Origin: a virus | IMG/VR virus record: IMGVR_UViG_3300043772_003410 | Coordinates: 1-35,344 of that record | DNA: 35,344 nt | Strand: one strand, 5' to 3' | Shown: one piece after another, positions 8,031-16,097 of the stretch | Numbering within the stretch: the stretch's first letter is position 1 | Layout: each line of letters starts with the position of its first letter | Position numbers and translations under genes: made by a program | The notes under the pieces: model-generated | Seen by the model: the letters and a program-made list of their open reading frames with translations, nothing else | What the model was told of the DNA's origin: nothing | Database searches by the model: none

Positions 8031-8048
8031 CTAAATATGGTTGACATT
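8023..8048. repeat. 9-bp inverted repeat made of two divergent TTGACA boxes
   Basis: AATGTCAAC (8023-8031), 8-base spacer, GTTGACATT (8040-8048), perfectly palindromic. Each arm contains a -35 hexamer facing outward, toward uvsY and toward the island operon. It could be an operator for a dimeric regulator or simply two back-to-back promoters. Confidence 0.8.
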
Positions 8049-8070
8049 AAAAAATAAAGTATTATATTAT
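8041..8070 (+). promoter_or_regulatory. Sigma70-like promoter of the island operon
   Basis: TTGACA at 8041-8046, 18-base spacer, TATTAT at 8065-8070; an overlapping TATATT gives a 17-base spacer or less. The predicted start coincides with the ATG at 8075, which has no Shine-Dalgarno sequence. This would drive the coupled glycosyltransferase operon early in infection, independent of gp55. Confidence 0.65.
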
Positions 8071-8074
8071 TATT

Positions 8075-8710
8075 ATGATTTTAGATTTAAGAGAAATACC
8101 AACGGTGTGGATAAATCTTGATTCTGCAACAAAAAACGCAGAAGCAATGGAAAAAAAATTAAAAGATCATGGTTTTAAATACACTTATAGAAAATCCGCT
8201 TGTGTAATAGAGCCTCCTGAAAACACACACTCGTCAATAAAACATTATGTTGGATGTGGACAATCCCATTTAGATATTTTAGAAAATAAAGATTACGGAA
8301 CCCCACTTCTGATACTTGAGGATGACGCCGAGTTTACAGAGGCGTTTAATCCTGTTATGAACATACCAGATAATGCAGATGGCGTATATCTTGGCATTTC
8401 AAAGGGAAATGTGTATTATCAGAGCAAAAGATATAATCCAGACTATTTAAGAATAGCAGGCATACTGGCCACACACGCTATTCTTTATATAAATGAAGAA
8501 TATAGAAAAAAAATGGCAGAGGTTGATAGGCATTGTATTTACAATTTAAAAAGACCTTGGGATCTTGGTGCAGCTGGATTGCAACAAGAATTTAAAGTAT
8601 ATACTCCCAGCAAACCGTATTTTTATCAAGCAGATCACAGGGATTCGGCCAATAAATGGGAAATGCTCACAGACAGTCCTCTTGAAAATAGAAATTCTCC
8701 AAATCTATGA
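8075..8710 (+). CDS. GT25-family glycosyltransferase
   Basis: Putative sugar transferase of CAZy family GT25 (LPS galactosyltransferases and collagen galactosyltransferases). The 211-aa protein begins with the family opening VWINLDSATKNAEAMEKKL (11-29). It carries GCGQSHLDIL at 61-70 (family pattern GCxxSH) and the metal-binding ILEDDAEF at 80-87. It is cytoplasmic with no membrane segment and somewhat shorter than typical bacterial members (about 250 aa). It is the first gene of the island operon, starts at the predicted promoter +1, and overlaps the next gene as ATGA. The acceptor is unknown. Collagen-type targets are worth noting because a giant collagen-like protein is encoded downstream. 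Confidence 0.85.
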   Translation: MILDLREIPTVWINLDSATKNAEAMEKKLKDHGFKYTYRKSACVIEPPENTHSSIKHYVGCGQSHLDILENKDYGTPLLILEDDAEFTEAFNPVMNIPDNADGVYLGISKGNVYYQSKRYNPDYLRIAGILATHAILYINEEYRKKMAEVDRHCIYNLKRPWDLGAAGLQQEFKVYTPSKPYFYQADHRDSANKWEMLTDSPLENRNSPNL

Positions 8711-9495
8711 TAACTTACAATACTATTGGTCGGCATGGAAGATTTGGAAATCAGATGTTTCAGTATGCAGCTCTTTACGGGATTGCAAAAAAGAACAATT
8801 ATGAATTTGGTGTTCCGAGTAAAAATAGAAGCCCAGATGAATACATAGATTACTGTCTACCAGATTGTTTTAAAAATTTATCAGCAAAAGATTCTTCTGG
8901 ATTAATACAAAAAAATTATGCAAAAGAAAAAAGTTTTTCTTTTGATGAAACAATTTTAAATATTCCAGACTTTACAGATATATCTGGTTACTTTCAAACA
9001 GAAAAATATTTTAAAAATTATAGAAGTAATATTTTAAAAGAATTTGATTTTTATCATGATATCAAAACTAAAGCAACCGATATACGATCAAAAATTACCG
9101 ATCCAGTTATAAGTTTACACATAAGGCTAGGAGATTATCTTTATCTCACAGATAGCCATCCAGTTTGCAGCCAAGAATACTATAAAGAAGCATTGAGCAA
9201 TTTGCCCAATGATATTTGTATCTATATTTTTAGTGATGATATGTACAAAGCTGCAAATATATTTCAATCTTTAGATAGAAAGTATATCTTTCCAGAAACC
9301 AATGATAAATATCTTGATATGTGTCTAATGACTATGTGTGATTATCATATTGTAGCAAATAGTTCTTTTAGTTGGTGGGGCGCTTGGCTGTCAGATTCTA
9401 AAAAAGTTATTGGGCCATCCAAATGGTTTGGAGATAATCCAAATATGCCAAGAGACTGGTCAGATATTTATTGCAAAGAATGGATGGTTATATGA
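8707..9495 (+). CDS. GT11 alpha-1,2-fucosyltransferase-like glycosyltransferase
   Basis: 262-aa member of the GT11 family, which transfers L-fucose (rarely another deoxy sugar) from GDP-fucose to galactose-type acceptors. Three family motifs are visible: HGRFGNQMFQYAA at 10-22, the donor-binding HIRLGDY at 138-144 (the usual HxRRxDY has R at the fourth place; here L), and the C-terminal NSSFSWWGAWL at 218-228. Length is normal for bacterial FutC/WbsJ-type enzymes. It overlaps both neighbours by ATGA. No GDP-fucose synthesis genes are seen in the window, so the donor must come from the host or from genes elsewhere. Confidence 0.9.
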   Translation: MITYNTIGRHGRFGNQMFQYAALYGIAKKNNYEFGVPSKNRSPDEYIDYCLPDCFKNLSAKDSSGLIQKNYAKEKSFSFDETILNIPDFTDISGYFQTEKYFKNYRSNILKEFDFYHDIKTKATDIRSKITDPVISLHIRLGDYLYLTDSHPVCSQEYYKEALSNLPNDICIYIFSDDMYKAANIFQSLDRKYIFPETNDKYLDMCLMTMCDYHIVANSSFSWWGAWLSDSKKVIGPSKWFGDNPNMPRDWSDIYCKEWMVI

Positions 9496-10241
9496 AAATT
9501 GCTATTTGTTTATCAGGACAACCTAGATTTTTAGATATTGGTTTTCATTTTTTACAACGATATCTAATAAACCCAAATATTCAGCATGAAATTGATTTCT
9601 TTATCCACAGTTGGTACGATTCGGATGAAGTTGGAAATTTTTTTGATTCAGCTCAGGAATCTCAAAAAAGCATGGTAGGAAAAATTTCAGTTGACTCTGA
9701 TAAACTTTTAATAAATTATTATAAACCAAAAAAATTTATAATAGAACCTCAAAAAAATTTTGATAAGTATACAAAAAAATTAAAAACATCAACAAACGCA
9801 AAACAAAATATTTTGTGCAGTTTGTTTTATTCGATGTATATGGCAAACAATCTTAAAAAAGATTACGAAATACAAAATAATTTTATTTATGATATTGTAT
9901 TAAGAACGAGAACGGATATAGTATATTTTAATGAAATAATTTTTGATAATTATATAAATAATCTGAATAATATAAGTGTCCCCAAAAAATATTTTTTGGA
10001 CCAAGAATCATTTAATAATAAAAATAAACCGATGCCAGATATATTTGCTTTTTCAAATAGTAGAAATATGGATATTTTTTGTTCCGTGTATCCTGAATTT
10101 TTAAATTTAAATTCTGAAATAGATCCAGTATATGGAGAAAATTATTTGGGCGAATGGGTTAGAAATAAAAATAAATTAAATATATCACCAATAGACTGTA
10201 ATTTAACTTTTGTACAAAGAACAAATTTGGCAATTATATGA
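9492..10241 (+). CDS. LSGQ-R family protein, putative glycosyltransferase (paralogue 1)
   Basis: 249-aa protein; I chose the ATG at 9492 because it overlaps the upstream stop (ATGA) and begins the conserved IAICLSGQPRF. Two later island genes (10996, 15248) share the same plan: a first strand ending in LSG-x-x-R, a hydrophobic-aromatic FFIHSWYD-like strand (about 38-45), and a central YDIVLRTRTDIVYF that gives the family pattern D-x-V-I/L-x-x-R-x-D. The R-x-D could be a nucleotide-sugar/metal site, as in GT-A enzymes. Exact family not recognised; glycosyltransferase is inferred from motifs and surroundings. Confidence 0.75.
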   Translation: MKIAICLSGQPRFLDIGFHFLQRYLINPNIQHEIDFFIHSWYDSDEVGNFFDSAQESQKSMVGKISVDSDKLLINYYKPKKFIIEPQKNFDKYTKKLKTSTNAKQNILCSLFYSMYMANNLKKDYEIQNNFIYDIVLRTRTDIVYFNEIIFDNYINNLNNISVPKKYFLDQESFNNKNKPMPDIFAFSNSRNMDIFCSVYPEFLNLNSEIDPVYGENYLGEWVRNKNKLNISPIDCNLTFVQRTNLAII

Positions 10242-10999
10242 ATGTAGTAATACCACTAGTAGGCGAAGGAAAACGTTTCCAATTAGGTGGCTTTGAAGAA
10301 CCAAAGCCATTAATAAAAATTTTTAATAAACCAATTCTCCAACATTCCATAGAGTCTTTAAATATTGATGGTAATTATATTTTTGTTGTTAGAGAGTATG
10401 AAAACAACAAATGGAACCGAGAGCTGTCCTCTCTAATAAAATCGTTGAAACCAAATTCAAAAATTATTTTATCAAAAAAGTTGACTAGAGGTGCTGCAGA
10501 ATCTGTTTTATTAGCAAAAGAAAACATAAATGATGACACGCCTCTTATAGTAACAAATTGTGACCAATATATAGATTGGCAAGAAAACGAATTAAATAAT
10601 TTTTATTTTTCTATTTTAGAAAAAAATTGCGACGCACTTGTAACAACTTTTAATCATATAAATCCGGAACACATAAAAATAAATGAAAAAACTCCATACT
10701 CATTTATTAAAATAAATAAAGATGGTGACGCAACCCAATTTTCTGAAAAAATTGCAATAAGCAAGTTGATGTTAAATGGTATACATTTTTGGAAGAGAGG
10801 TAGTATGTTTGTTCAATCTGCTGAATCTATTATTGAAAAAAATATAAATTATAATAATGAATTTTATGTATCGTTAACTTTTAACGAATTAATTCAAAAA
10901 TATAAAGTAAAACATTTTCAAATGACAGATTCAAGTTTTTATTCATTGGGAACACCAGAAGATGTGGAGTTATTTAAAAATAAAAAAATACTAAAATGA
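10238..10999 (+). CDS. Sugar-phosphate nucleotidyltransferase
   Basis: 253-aa NTP-transferase-fold enzyme that would join a nucleoside monophosphate to a sugar phosphate, giving the activated donor. It shows the nucleotide-binding GEGKRF at 9-14 (variant of GxGTRM/F), the sugar-nucleotidyl lysine motif EPKPLI at 21-26, GAAES at 85-89, and a metal-binding TNCDQYID at 106-113. It ends with a short SLGTPEDVE motif typical of these enzymes. No left-handed beta-helix or acetyltransferase domain is attached. Base and sugar specificity cannot be read. It overlaps both neighbours by ATGA, within the glycosyltransferase operon, and would activate whatever sugar the island makes. Confidence 0.88.
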   Translation: MNVVIPLVGEGKRFQLGGFEEPKPLIKIFNKPILQHSIESLNIDGNYIFVVREYENNKWNRELSSLIKSLKPNSKIILSKKLTRGAAESVLLAKENINDDTPLIVTNCDQYIDWQENELNNFYFSILEKNCDALVTTFNHINPEHIKINEKTPYSFIKINKDGDATQFSEKIAISKLMLNGIHFWKRGSMFVQSAESIIEKNINYNNEFYVSLTFNELIQKYKVKHFQMTDSSFYSLGTPEDVELFKNKKILK

Positions 11000-11748
11000 A
11001 AACAGCATTACTATTATCTGGACATTACAGAACATTCGACACAACATCCAATTTTTGGAAAAAAAATGTAATAGATCAATTTTGTTGCAACGATCACGTT
11101 TATCTCTCTACCTATAATACAGATGGTAGGAGATTAAATAAAGAAATTGACATACGCACTCAAGGATCTTTAAATAATGCTTTATTTGATGGAACATTTT
11201 TAAATTTAGATAAAATAAAAGAAAAAAATATTTTTAAAGACATTATATTTGACGATTATCAAATTATAGAACAAAAAGAAAATTTTAAAGAAAAAACAAA
11301 ATTAATTAAAAATATAATATTTAAAACTTTTAATCAAGACAGAAGAATGGAGTGGTTCTTTTCTCTTTATTATAAAAAACTGGATGGTTTAAAAAATTTA
11401 ATAAAAAAAGATTTATATGACGTTGTTATTTGCAGTAGACCTGATTATGCGCCGAAATCAGTATTTTTTAATAGTGAAACATTAGATAAAGAAAAAATTT
11501 ATCTATCAAGATTAAATATAGAAAACGGTTATCATGATTTTTTTATAATAGGTTCACCGCAAAATTTATTAAAAATATTTAATATATACCACGATATAAA
11601 TGATATTTTAATTCCCCATGTAATAAATCTTGGTAAAATTAATGAAATAACATGTGGACATACTTTACTTACACACTATATTGATGATATATTAAAATTA
11701 AAAGAAAATATAGTAGAAATTGAATTGAATGGAGAATTAGTAAGATGA
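10996..11748 (+). CDS. LSGH-R family protein, putative glycosyltransferase (paralogue 2)
   Basis: 250-aa protein sharing the plan of 9492-10241 and 15248-16090: an opening TALLLSGHYRTF, a VYLSTYNTDGR strand near 36-46, and the central YDVVICSRPDYAPK carrying the R-x-D motif. Very Lys/Asn/Ile-rich, like the rest of the island. Function is inferred as glycosyl transfer from the shared motifs and the coupled operon. The late segment HDFFIIGSPQNLLKIF resembles the region where such enzymes check the acceptor sugar, but that is speculative. Overlaps both neighbours by ATGA. Confidence 0.72.
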   Translation: MKTALLLSGHYRTFDTTSNFWKKNVIDQFCCNDHVYLSTYNTDGRRLNKEIDIRTQGSLNNALFDGTFLNLDKIKEKNIFKDIIFDDYQIIEQKENFKEKTKLIKNIIFKTFNQDRRMEWFFSLYYKKLDGLKNLIKKDLYDVVICSRPDYAPKSVFFNSETLDKEKIYLSRLNIENGYHDFFIIGSPQNLLKIFNIYHDINDILIPHVINLGKINEITCGHTLLTHYIDDILKLKENIVEIELNGELVR

Positions 11749-12575
11749 AAATAAAAATGTATTTTGTTACGTATAATCGACCGAACGATTTAAATGAAAC
11801 TCTGGAATCTTTTTTTAATACTGATCTATTTTTAGATAGTGACTATGACCAAGTTGAAAAAAACGTCTATGTAGTAAATAACCACTCTAACTTTATATTA
11901 AATGAAAAATTTAAAAACAAAGTAAAAGTACTCCATAATGTGCTTAGGCCGGATTTTTCCTGTGGCCATTTAAGTCGAAATTATAATGAAATTTTTATTA
12001 ATGGATTTAAAAATTTAAACAATCCCGACTGTGATATCTTAATGCACAGCCACGACGATAATTATTTTGATAAAAACTTTTTTAAAAATTTATTAGAATA
12101 TAATAAAAAATATGATATTATAACTTTTTCTCAAGGCTGTGGTTTTATGGCTTACACGCCTGAGGCAATAAAAAAAGTAGGTATGTGGGATGAAAGATTT
12201 TGCACAATTGGTTATCATGAAGGTGATTATTTTCTTAGAGCGATAAAATATAATGCTGATAAGACTAGCATAAATGATCCAAATCAACTTAGAACTTGGA
12301 ATCCGCTCCCGCATATAGTTTATAAGATGCCTCACACACATTTGAACACAGCTCATAGAGAAAGCCAAAATTACTATTCAATTTGCAGGCAACTTTTTGA
12401 ATTAAAATGGTCTGGAGTCAAAGATACAAATTTTTCAGCAAAAATATTAAATATTTTGTCTGACCCAGCGATACCTATGCACATGATGTATCCATATTTT
12501 GAAAAAGATCTATATGATATTCAAACTAAATACTTTAAACAAATAGACCTAAATGGAAGGAAATTTATGTCATGA
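11745..12575 (+). CDS. GT2-like glycosyltransferase
   Basis: 276-aa GT-A fold protein. The start IKMYFVTYNRPNDLNETLES is the classic GT2 opening. VYVVNNHSN at 41-49 is the second strand, HSHDDNYF at 101-108 the DxD-like metal site, and VGMWDERF (145-152) with GYHEGDYFLRA (156-166) the acceptor/catalytic ED-type motif common in GT2 and GT27-like enzymes. It lacks a membrane anchor. The late part is His/Met-rich and of unknown purpose. Coupled by ATGA to the genes on either side. Donor and acceptor are unknown. Confidence 0.85.
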   Translation: MKIKMYFVTYNRPNDLNETLESFFNTDLFLDSDYDQVEKNVYVVNNHSNFILNEKFKNKVKVLHNVLRPDFSCGHLSRNYNEIFINGFKNLNNPDCDILMHSHDDNYFDKNFFKNLLEYNKKYDIITFSQGCGFMAYTPEAIKKVGMWDERFCTIGYHEGDYFLRAIKYNADKTSINDPNQLRTWNPLPHIVYKMPHTHLNTAHRESQNYYSICRQLFELKWSGVKDTNFSAKILNILSDPAIPMHMMYPYFEKDLYDIQTKYFKQIDLNGRKFMS

Positions 12576-13258
12576 AATTATTTAAATACGAAGAATTAAA
12601 ATCAAATATAAATGGTTTAAAATTTATTCCAAATTTATTGGAATACAATAACAATGACGATTGGATAGAAAATGTCTATATGTCAAATACAGTGACAAAT
12701 ATAAATGAAAAACACCAAAAAATTACACAAGAATTTTCAGAAAAAAATAAATTAGTCTTAAAATCATTAATCGATGATCTCAAAGCAAAAAATATGTTTA
12801 ATGTTATTCTTGAAATAGGAGTAAATAGAAGCGGAGAACATTCTTCAACTCAATTCATACTAAATAATAAAACCAAGGATACAAAATATATCGGTATTGA
12901 TATGCAACCCGGTTTAATTGCCAGTATTTATAGTGAACAACAAAATAATTATGGTTTGGCAACAGATTCAAGTAATTACGACCAAATTTTAAAATATATT
13001 AATAGTTTAGGTGTCTCTAAAATAGATTTATTCATCATAGATGGCTGGCACTCTGTCAATCAAGTAGTCAAAGACTGGAAGTTTACAGATATTTTAAATT
13101 TAAATGGTCACGTTTTAATGCATGACACAAACTACCATCCAGGCCCTTATTGTGTATATGAAGCTATTGATGAAAATTACTATAAAAAAGAAAAACACTT
13201 ATCTTCAGAATTATATGATTGGGGTGTAGCAACAGCTACAAAAATTAAAAATTATTGA
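12572..13258 (+). CDS. Class I SAM-dependent methyltransferase (Methyltransf_24-like)
   Basis: 228-aa protein with a Rossmann methyltransferase core: motif I VILEIGVNRSGEHSS at 78-92, acidic ribose-binding strand YIGIDM at 106-111, and IDLFIIDGWHSVNQVVKDW at 151-169. That last segment, with GHVLMHDTNYHPGP at 179-192, is characteristic of the Methyltransf_24 / cephalosporin-hydroxylase-like group often found in polysaccharide clusters, where members O-methylate sugars. Residues 1-70 form a charged helical leader. It is the last gene of the ATGA-coupled run that began at 8707; the next gene starts one base after its stop. Confidence 0.85.
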   Translation: MKLFKYEELKSNINGLKFIPNLLEYNNNDDWIENVYMSNTVTNINEKHQKITQEFSEKNKLVLKSLIDDLKAKNMFNVILEIGVNRSGEHSSTQFILNNKTKDTKYIGIDMQPGLIASIYSEQQNNYGLATDSSNYDQILKYINSLGVSKIDLFIIDGWHSVNQVVKDWKFTDILNLNGHVLMHDTNYHPGPYCVYEAIDENYYKKEKHLSSELYDWGVATATKIKNY

Positions 13259-13259
13259 A

Positions 13260-13580
13260 ATGAAAATTTTTAATTTAAAAGATATGCATAGAGGATGGTT
13301 TATTGGTGATTTTGAGCCAAGTGTGTTAAAAACAAAAGATTTTGAAATTGGAATTTTAACACACAAAAAAGATGAAACGTGGCCGAAGCATTATCACAAA
13401 ATTGCCACAGAATATAATGTATTATTAAAAGGAAAAATAAAATTTAATAATACAATAATAGATTGTGGAGATATTTTTATTTTTGAGCCAAATGAAGTAT
13501 CAATTCCAATTTTTTTAGAAGACTGTCAAATTTTATGTGTTAAAACGCCTTCAGTTATAGGTGATAAATATATATTGTAA
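13260..13580 (+). CDS. Small cupin-domain protein
   Basis: 106-aa single-domain cupin. WPKHYHKIATEYNVLLKGKIKF (about 41-62) matches cupin motif 1 with metal ligands H44, H46 and E51. GDIFIFEPNEV (71-81) matches motif 2, which normally carries a further His; here that His appears replaced. Similar lone cupins in sugar loci act as epimerases or isomerases of keto-sugars, or as sensors. It starts at the second base after the methyltransferase stop and is followed 12 bases later by the RuBisCO-like gene, so a joint sugar-phosphate role is plausible but inferred. Confidence 0.75.
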   Translation: MKIFNLKDMHRGWFIGDFEPSVLKTKDFEIGILTHKKDETWPKHYHKIATEYNVLLKGKIKFNNTIIDCGDIFIFEPNEVSIPIFLEDCQILCVKTPSVIGDKYIL

Positions 13581-13592
13581 TAGGAGACTAAT

Positions 13593-14789
13593 ATGAATTT
13601 ATTTGTAAATGAAAATGATTTAGACAAAAAAAAATACTTCATAGTAAATTATAAAATAGAAACTAATAAAAATTTAAAAGAAGCTGCATGGAATATTGCA
13701 ATAGGTCAAAGTGTTGGAAATCCAAACGTAAGAAATAAATGGGAAACAGAAAAGCTATTTGAAGATCATTCGTGTTTAATTTTGGCAAATGAAAGCGAAC
13801 TTGCTAAAAAAGTTGAAGGAGAAGTAAAAATAGCTTTTCCAATAATTAATACGTGCTGGGAAACCGATGGAATAAGCCATCTACTATGTCAAATTCTTGG
13901 AGGTCATGTTGATATAGATTTAATAAAAAAATGTAGAGTTTTATCAATCAGTTTTCCAGATACTGTAAAAAAGTATTTTTTAAAACCAAAATTCGGAATA
14001 ACTGGAATTAGAAGTTTTACGGGACAATATAATAAACCGCTATTTGGTGCTATTATAAAACCAAAAATAGGAATAAGCCCAGAAACTCTTCTTGATATGG
14101 TAAAAGAACTGGTCGATGGTGGTGTTGATTTCATAAAAGAAGATGAGATAATGTCAAACCCTTCTTTTTGTCCTTTAAACAAAAGAGTAGAATTAATATC
14201 AAAATACCTTTCCACACAGTCTAAAAAAGTGGTATTTTGTCATACAATAAATTGCGATCCCCACATATTAGAAAGTCGCGTAAAAGAAGTTTATTCTATG
14301 GGTGGAAATGGAGTGCATATAAATGTATGGAGTGGTTATGGTGCATATAATAGCATCAGAAAATTAAATCTTCCTTTGTATATCCATTTTCAAAGTAGTG
14401 GGGCTAAAGTGATTACAAATAAAACTAATCAATTTAGTATTAGTTGGACTGTAATTTGTCAGATTGCTAGTATGGTAGGCGTTGACACAATACAGACAGG
14501 AATGGTGGGTGGTTATAGCAACGACGATCCGGAAGAAATATTAGATTGTATAAAAATTTTACGTGAAGGAAACACGATACCGGCACTAAGTTGCGGTATG
14601 CATCCGGGCCTAGTTGAAAAAATTACATCTCTGGTAGGAACAGATTATCTCGCAAATGCCGGGGGCGCCGTTCATGGCCACCCAAATGGAACATTGTCTG
14701 GATCTTTTGCAATGCGCCAAGCAATCGATAAAAATTATGGAAAAGAATATAAAGAAGCAATCAAAAAATGGGGTAAAGTTGATGCTTAA
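13593..14789 (+). CDS. RuBisCO-like protein (form IV)
   Basis: 398-aa homologue of the RuBisCO large subunit. Barrel motifs align clearly: GAIIKPKIGIS (K156/K158, equivalent to spinach K175/K177), GGVDFIKEDE (K182, D184, E185, equivalent to carbamylated K201 and metal ligands D203/E204), IHFQ (H265 for H294), PALSCGMH (S333 for S379) and AGGAVHGHP (G357/G358 for G403/G404). Loop 6 reads GMVGGYSND, so catalytic K334 is replaced by Tyr; R295 becomes Phe and H327 becomes Gln. True carboxylation is therefore not expected. It is more likely an enolase, isomerase or decarboxylase on a phosphorylated keto-sugar, as for MtnW or the apionate-pathway RLPs. A strong AGGAG precedes the ATG, the best ribosome site in the island. 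Confidence 0.93.
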   Translation: MNLFVNENDLDKKKYFIVNYKIETNKNLKEAAWNIAIGQSVGNPNVRNKWETEKLFEDHSCLILANESELAKKVEGEVKIAFPIINTCWETDGISHLLCQILGGHVDIDLIKKCRVLSISFPDTVKKYFLKPKFGITGIRSFTGQYNKPLFGAIIKPKIGISPETLLDMVKELVDGGVDFIKEDEIMSNPSFCPLNKRVELISKYLSTQSKKVVFCHTINCDPHILESRVKEVYSMGGNGVHINVWSGYGAYNSIRKLNLPLYIHFQSSGAKVITNKTNQFSISWTVICQIASMVGVDTIQTGMVGGYSNDDPEEILDCIKILREGNTIPALSCGMHPGLVEKITSLVGTDYLANAGGAVHGHPNGTLSGSFAMRQAIDKNYGKEYKEAIKKWGKVDA

Positions 14790-14810
14790 TTTTATATTAG
14801 AGAAAATAAA

Positions 14811-15251
14811 ATGAAAATAATATCACATAGAGGAAATTTAAATGGCCCCGATAGCTCAATCGAAAATAATCCAAAATTTATCGAAACAGCAGTAAAAGCT
14901 GGCTTTGATGTAGAGATTGATGTTTGGTATTTAAATAATCATTTTTACTTAGGTCATGACAATCCCGTTTATCAAGTTAGTGTAGACTGGTTAAAAACCA
15001 TGCCTTTATGGTGTCATTGTAAAAATAAAGAAGCTTTAATAAAACTTCTTGACAATGATGTTCACTGCTTCTGGCACGAATCGGATGAGGTTACTTTAAC
15101 AAGTAAAAATTATATATGGAATTATTATAAAAATATTTTTCCTACAAAAAAAAGTATTATGGTTTTACCGGAAATGCAAGAAAATATAAATTTTAATAAT
15201 TTTTATGGTATATGCACCGATTATCCAGAAAGATATGTGAATTTATTATGA
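14811..15251 (+). CDS. Compact glycerophosphodiester phosphodiesterase-like protein
   Basis: 146-aa TIM-barrel-type GDPD/PI-PLC-like domain, far shorter than ordinary GDPDs (about 240-300 aa). It keeps the hallmarks: HRG at 6-8, the metal pair in FDVEIDV (E35, D37), GHD (H49) and the terminal CTDYPERY, equivalent to the family's TD-x-P closing motif. The middle of the barrel is condensed. Such short versions occur in polysaccharide loci. It could hydrolyse a phosphodiester on a glycan or lipid carrier. It lies 21 bases after the RuBisCO-like gene and overlaps the next gene by ATGA. Confidence 0.75.
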   Translation: MKIISHRGNLNGPDSSIENNPKFIETAVKAGFDVEIDVWYLNNHFYLGHDNPVYQVSVDWLKTMPLWCHCKNKEALIKLLDNDVHCFWHESDEVTLTSKNYIWNYYKNIFPTKKSIMVLPEMQENINFNNFYGICTDYPERYVNLL

Positions 15252-16090
15252 ACGTCGCAATACTTTTAAGTGGACATTTTAGAACAACAGAGTATCAAAA
15301 GTTATTTAATCTTTATAAAAATAATTTAATTGATATAAATAAAAATTATAATTTTGATTTTTTTATAAGTACTTGGTCGGACACAGGTTTAAGAAAAAAC
15401 TTTGATTATGATTTAGACAGAAATGATGGAATTGTTCCAGGCGATAAGATAGAAGAACAAAAAATAAAAGATATATTCAATCCAGTTTTTTTAAAAATTG
15501 AAAATTTTGAAGAAAAATACGATTATTTTAAACAAAAAACAAAAAAAATATATGAACTGCGAGACGAATACATAAAAAATTTTTTAATAGACCCCAACCT
15601 ACTTTATAATAGAATTTTAGCAAATTGCTCAATGTGGTACAAATGGTCAGATGTAGAAAAATTAAAAAACAATTACAAAACATCAACAAATAAAAAATAT
15701 GACTGTGTAATAAAAACTAGATGTGATTTAATTTTTAAAAAACCTTTTCCTTTTGATTTAAAAGAATACTCCAACAAAAAAATTATAACACCACCGTGGC
15801 CTGATACACGTAGGCCATACAGCACAGATTTAGATTTTAATAAACAAATAAATGATTGGTGGATGGCTGGAGATGAAAGCTTAATTGAAATTATAAATTC
15901 ACTGTATGATTCTTATGAAAACATTTTTGAAGAAATGAAAGAACCGGATAAAATAAAAGATTTTTTAAATCCACATAGACTTCCTGTATATTTTTTAGAA
16001 AAAAATGGAGTTGATATTGCAGCAATTCACAGACTGCCAATTCCATGTACGAATCAAACTAGCATTTGTTCAAGAACAAATATTTTTTAA
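15248..16090 (+). CDS. LSGH-R family protein, putative glycosyltransferase (paralogue 3)
   Basis: 280-aa protein from the ATG at 15248, which overlaps the GDPD stop (ATGA); a start at 15212 would overrun that gene. Opens VAILLSGHFRT, has FDFFISTWSDTG at about 38-49, and the central YDCVIKTRCDLIFK with the R-x-D motif, matching paralogues at 9492 and 10996. A late DWWMAGDES segment and an Arg/Pro-rich HRLPVYF end may shape the acceptor site. It ends the transcription unit before the RibB promoter. Function is inferred. Confidence 0.73.
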   Translation: MNVAILLSGHFRTTEYQKLFNLYKNNLIDINKNYNFDFFISTWSDTGLRKNFDYDLDRNDGIVPGDKIEEQKIKDIFNPVFLKIENFEEKYDYFKQKTKKIYELRDEYIKNFLIDPNLLYNRILANCSMWYKWSDVEKLKNNYKTSTNKKYDCVIKTRCDLIFKKPFPFDLKEYSNKKIITPPWPDTRRPYSTDLDFNKQINDWWMAGDESLIEIINSLYDSYENIFEEMKEPDKIKDFLNPHRLPVYFLEKNGVDIAAIHRLPIPCTNQTSICSRTNIF

Positions 16091-16097
16091 TTTATTT

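Noticed and set aside
9471-9491. Upstream start for the LSGQ-R gene
   Set aside because: It would add seven residues inside the fucosyltransferase end; the ATGA overlap at 9492 and the conserved first strand favour the later start. The same reasoning moves 15212 to 15248.
13593-14789. A carbon-fixing RuBisCO
   Set aside because: Loop-6 Lys (K334) is Tyr, R295 is Phe and H327 is Gln; no small subunit or phosphoribulokinase gene is nearby.
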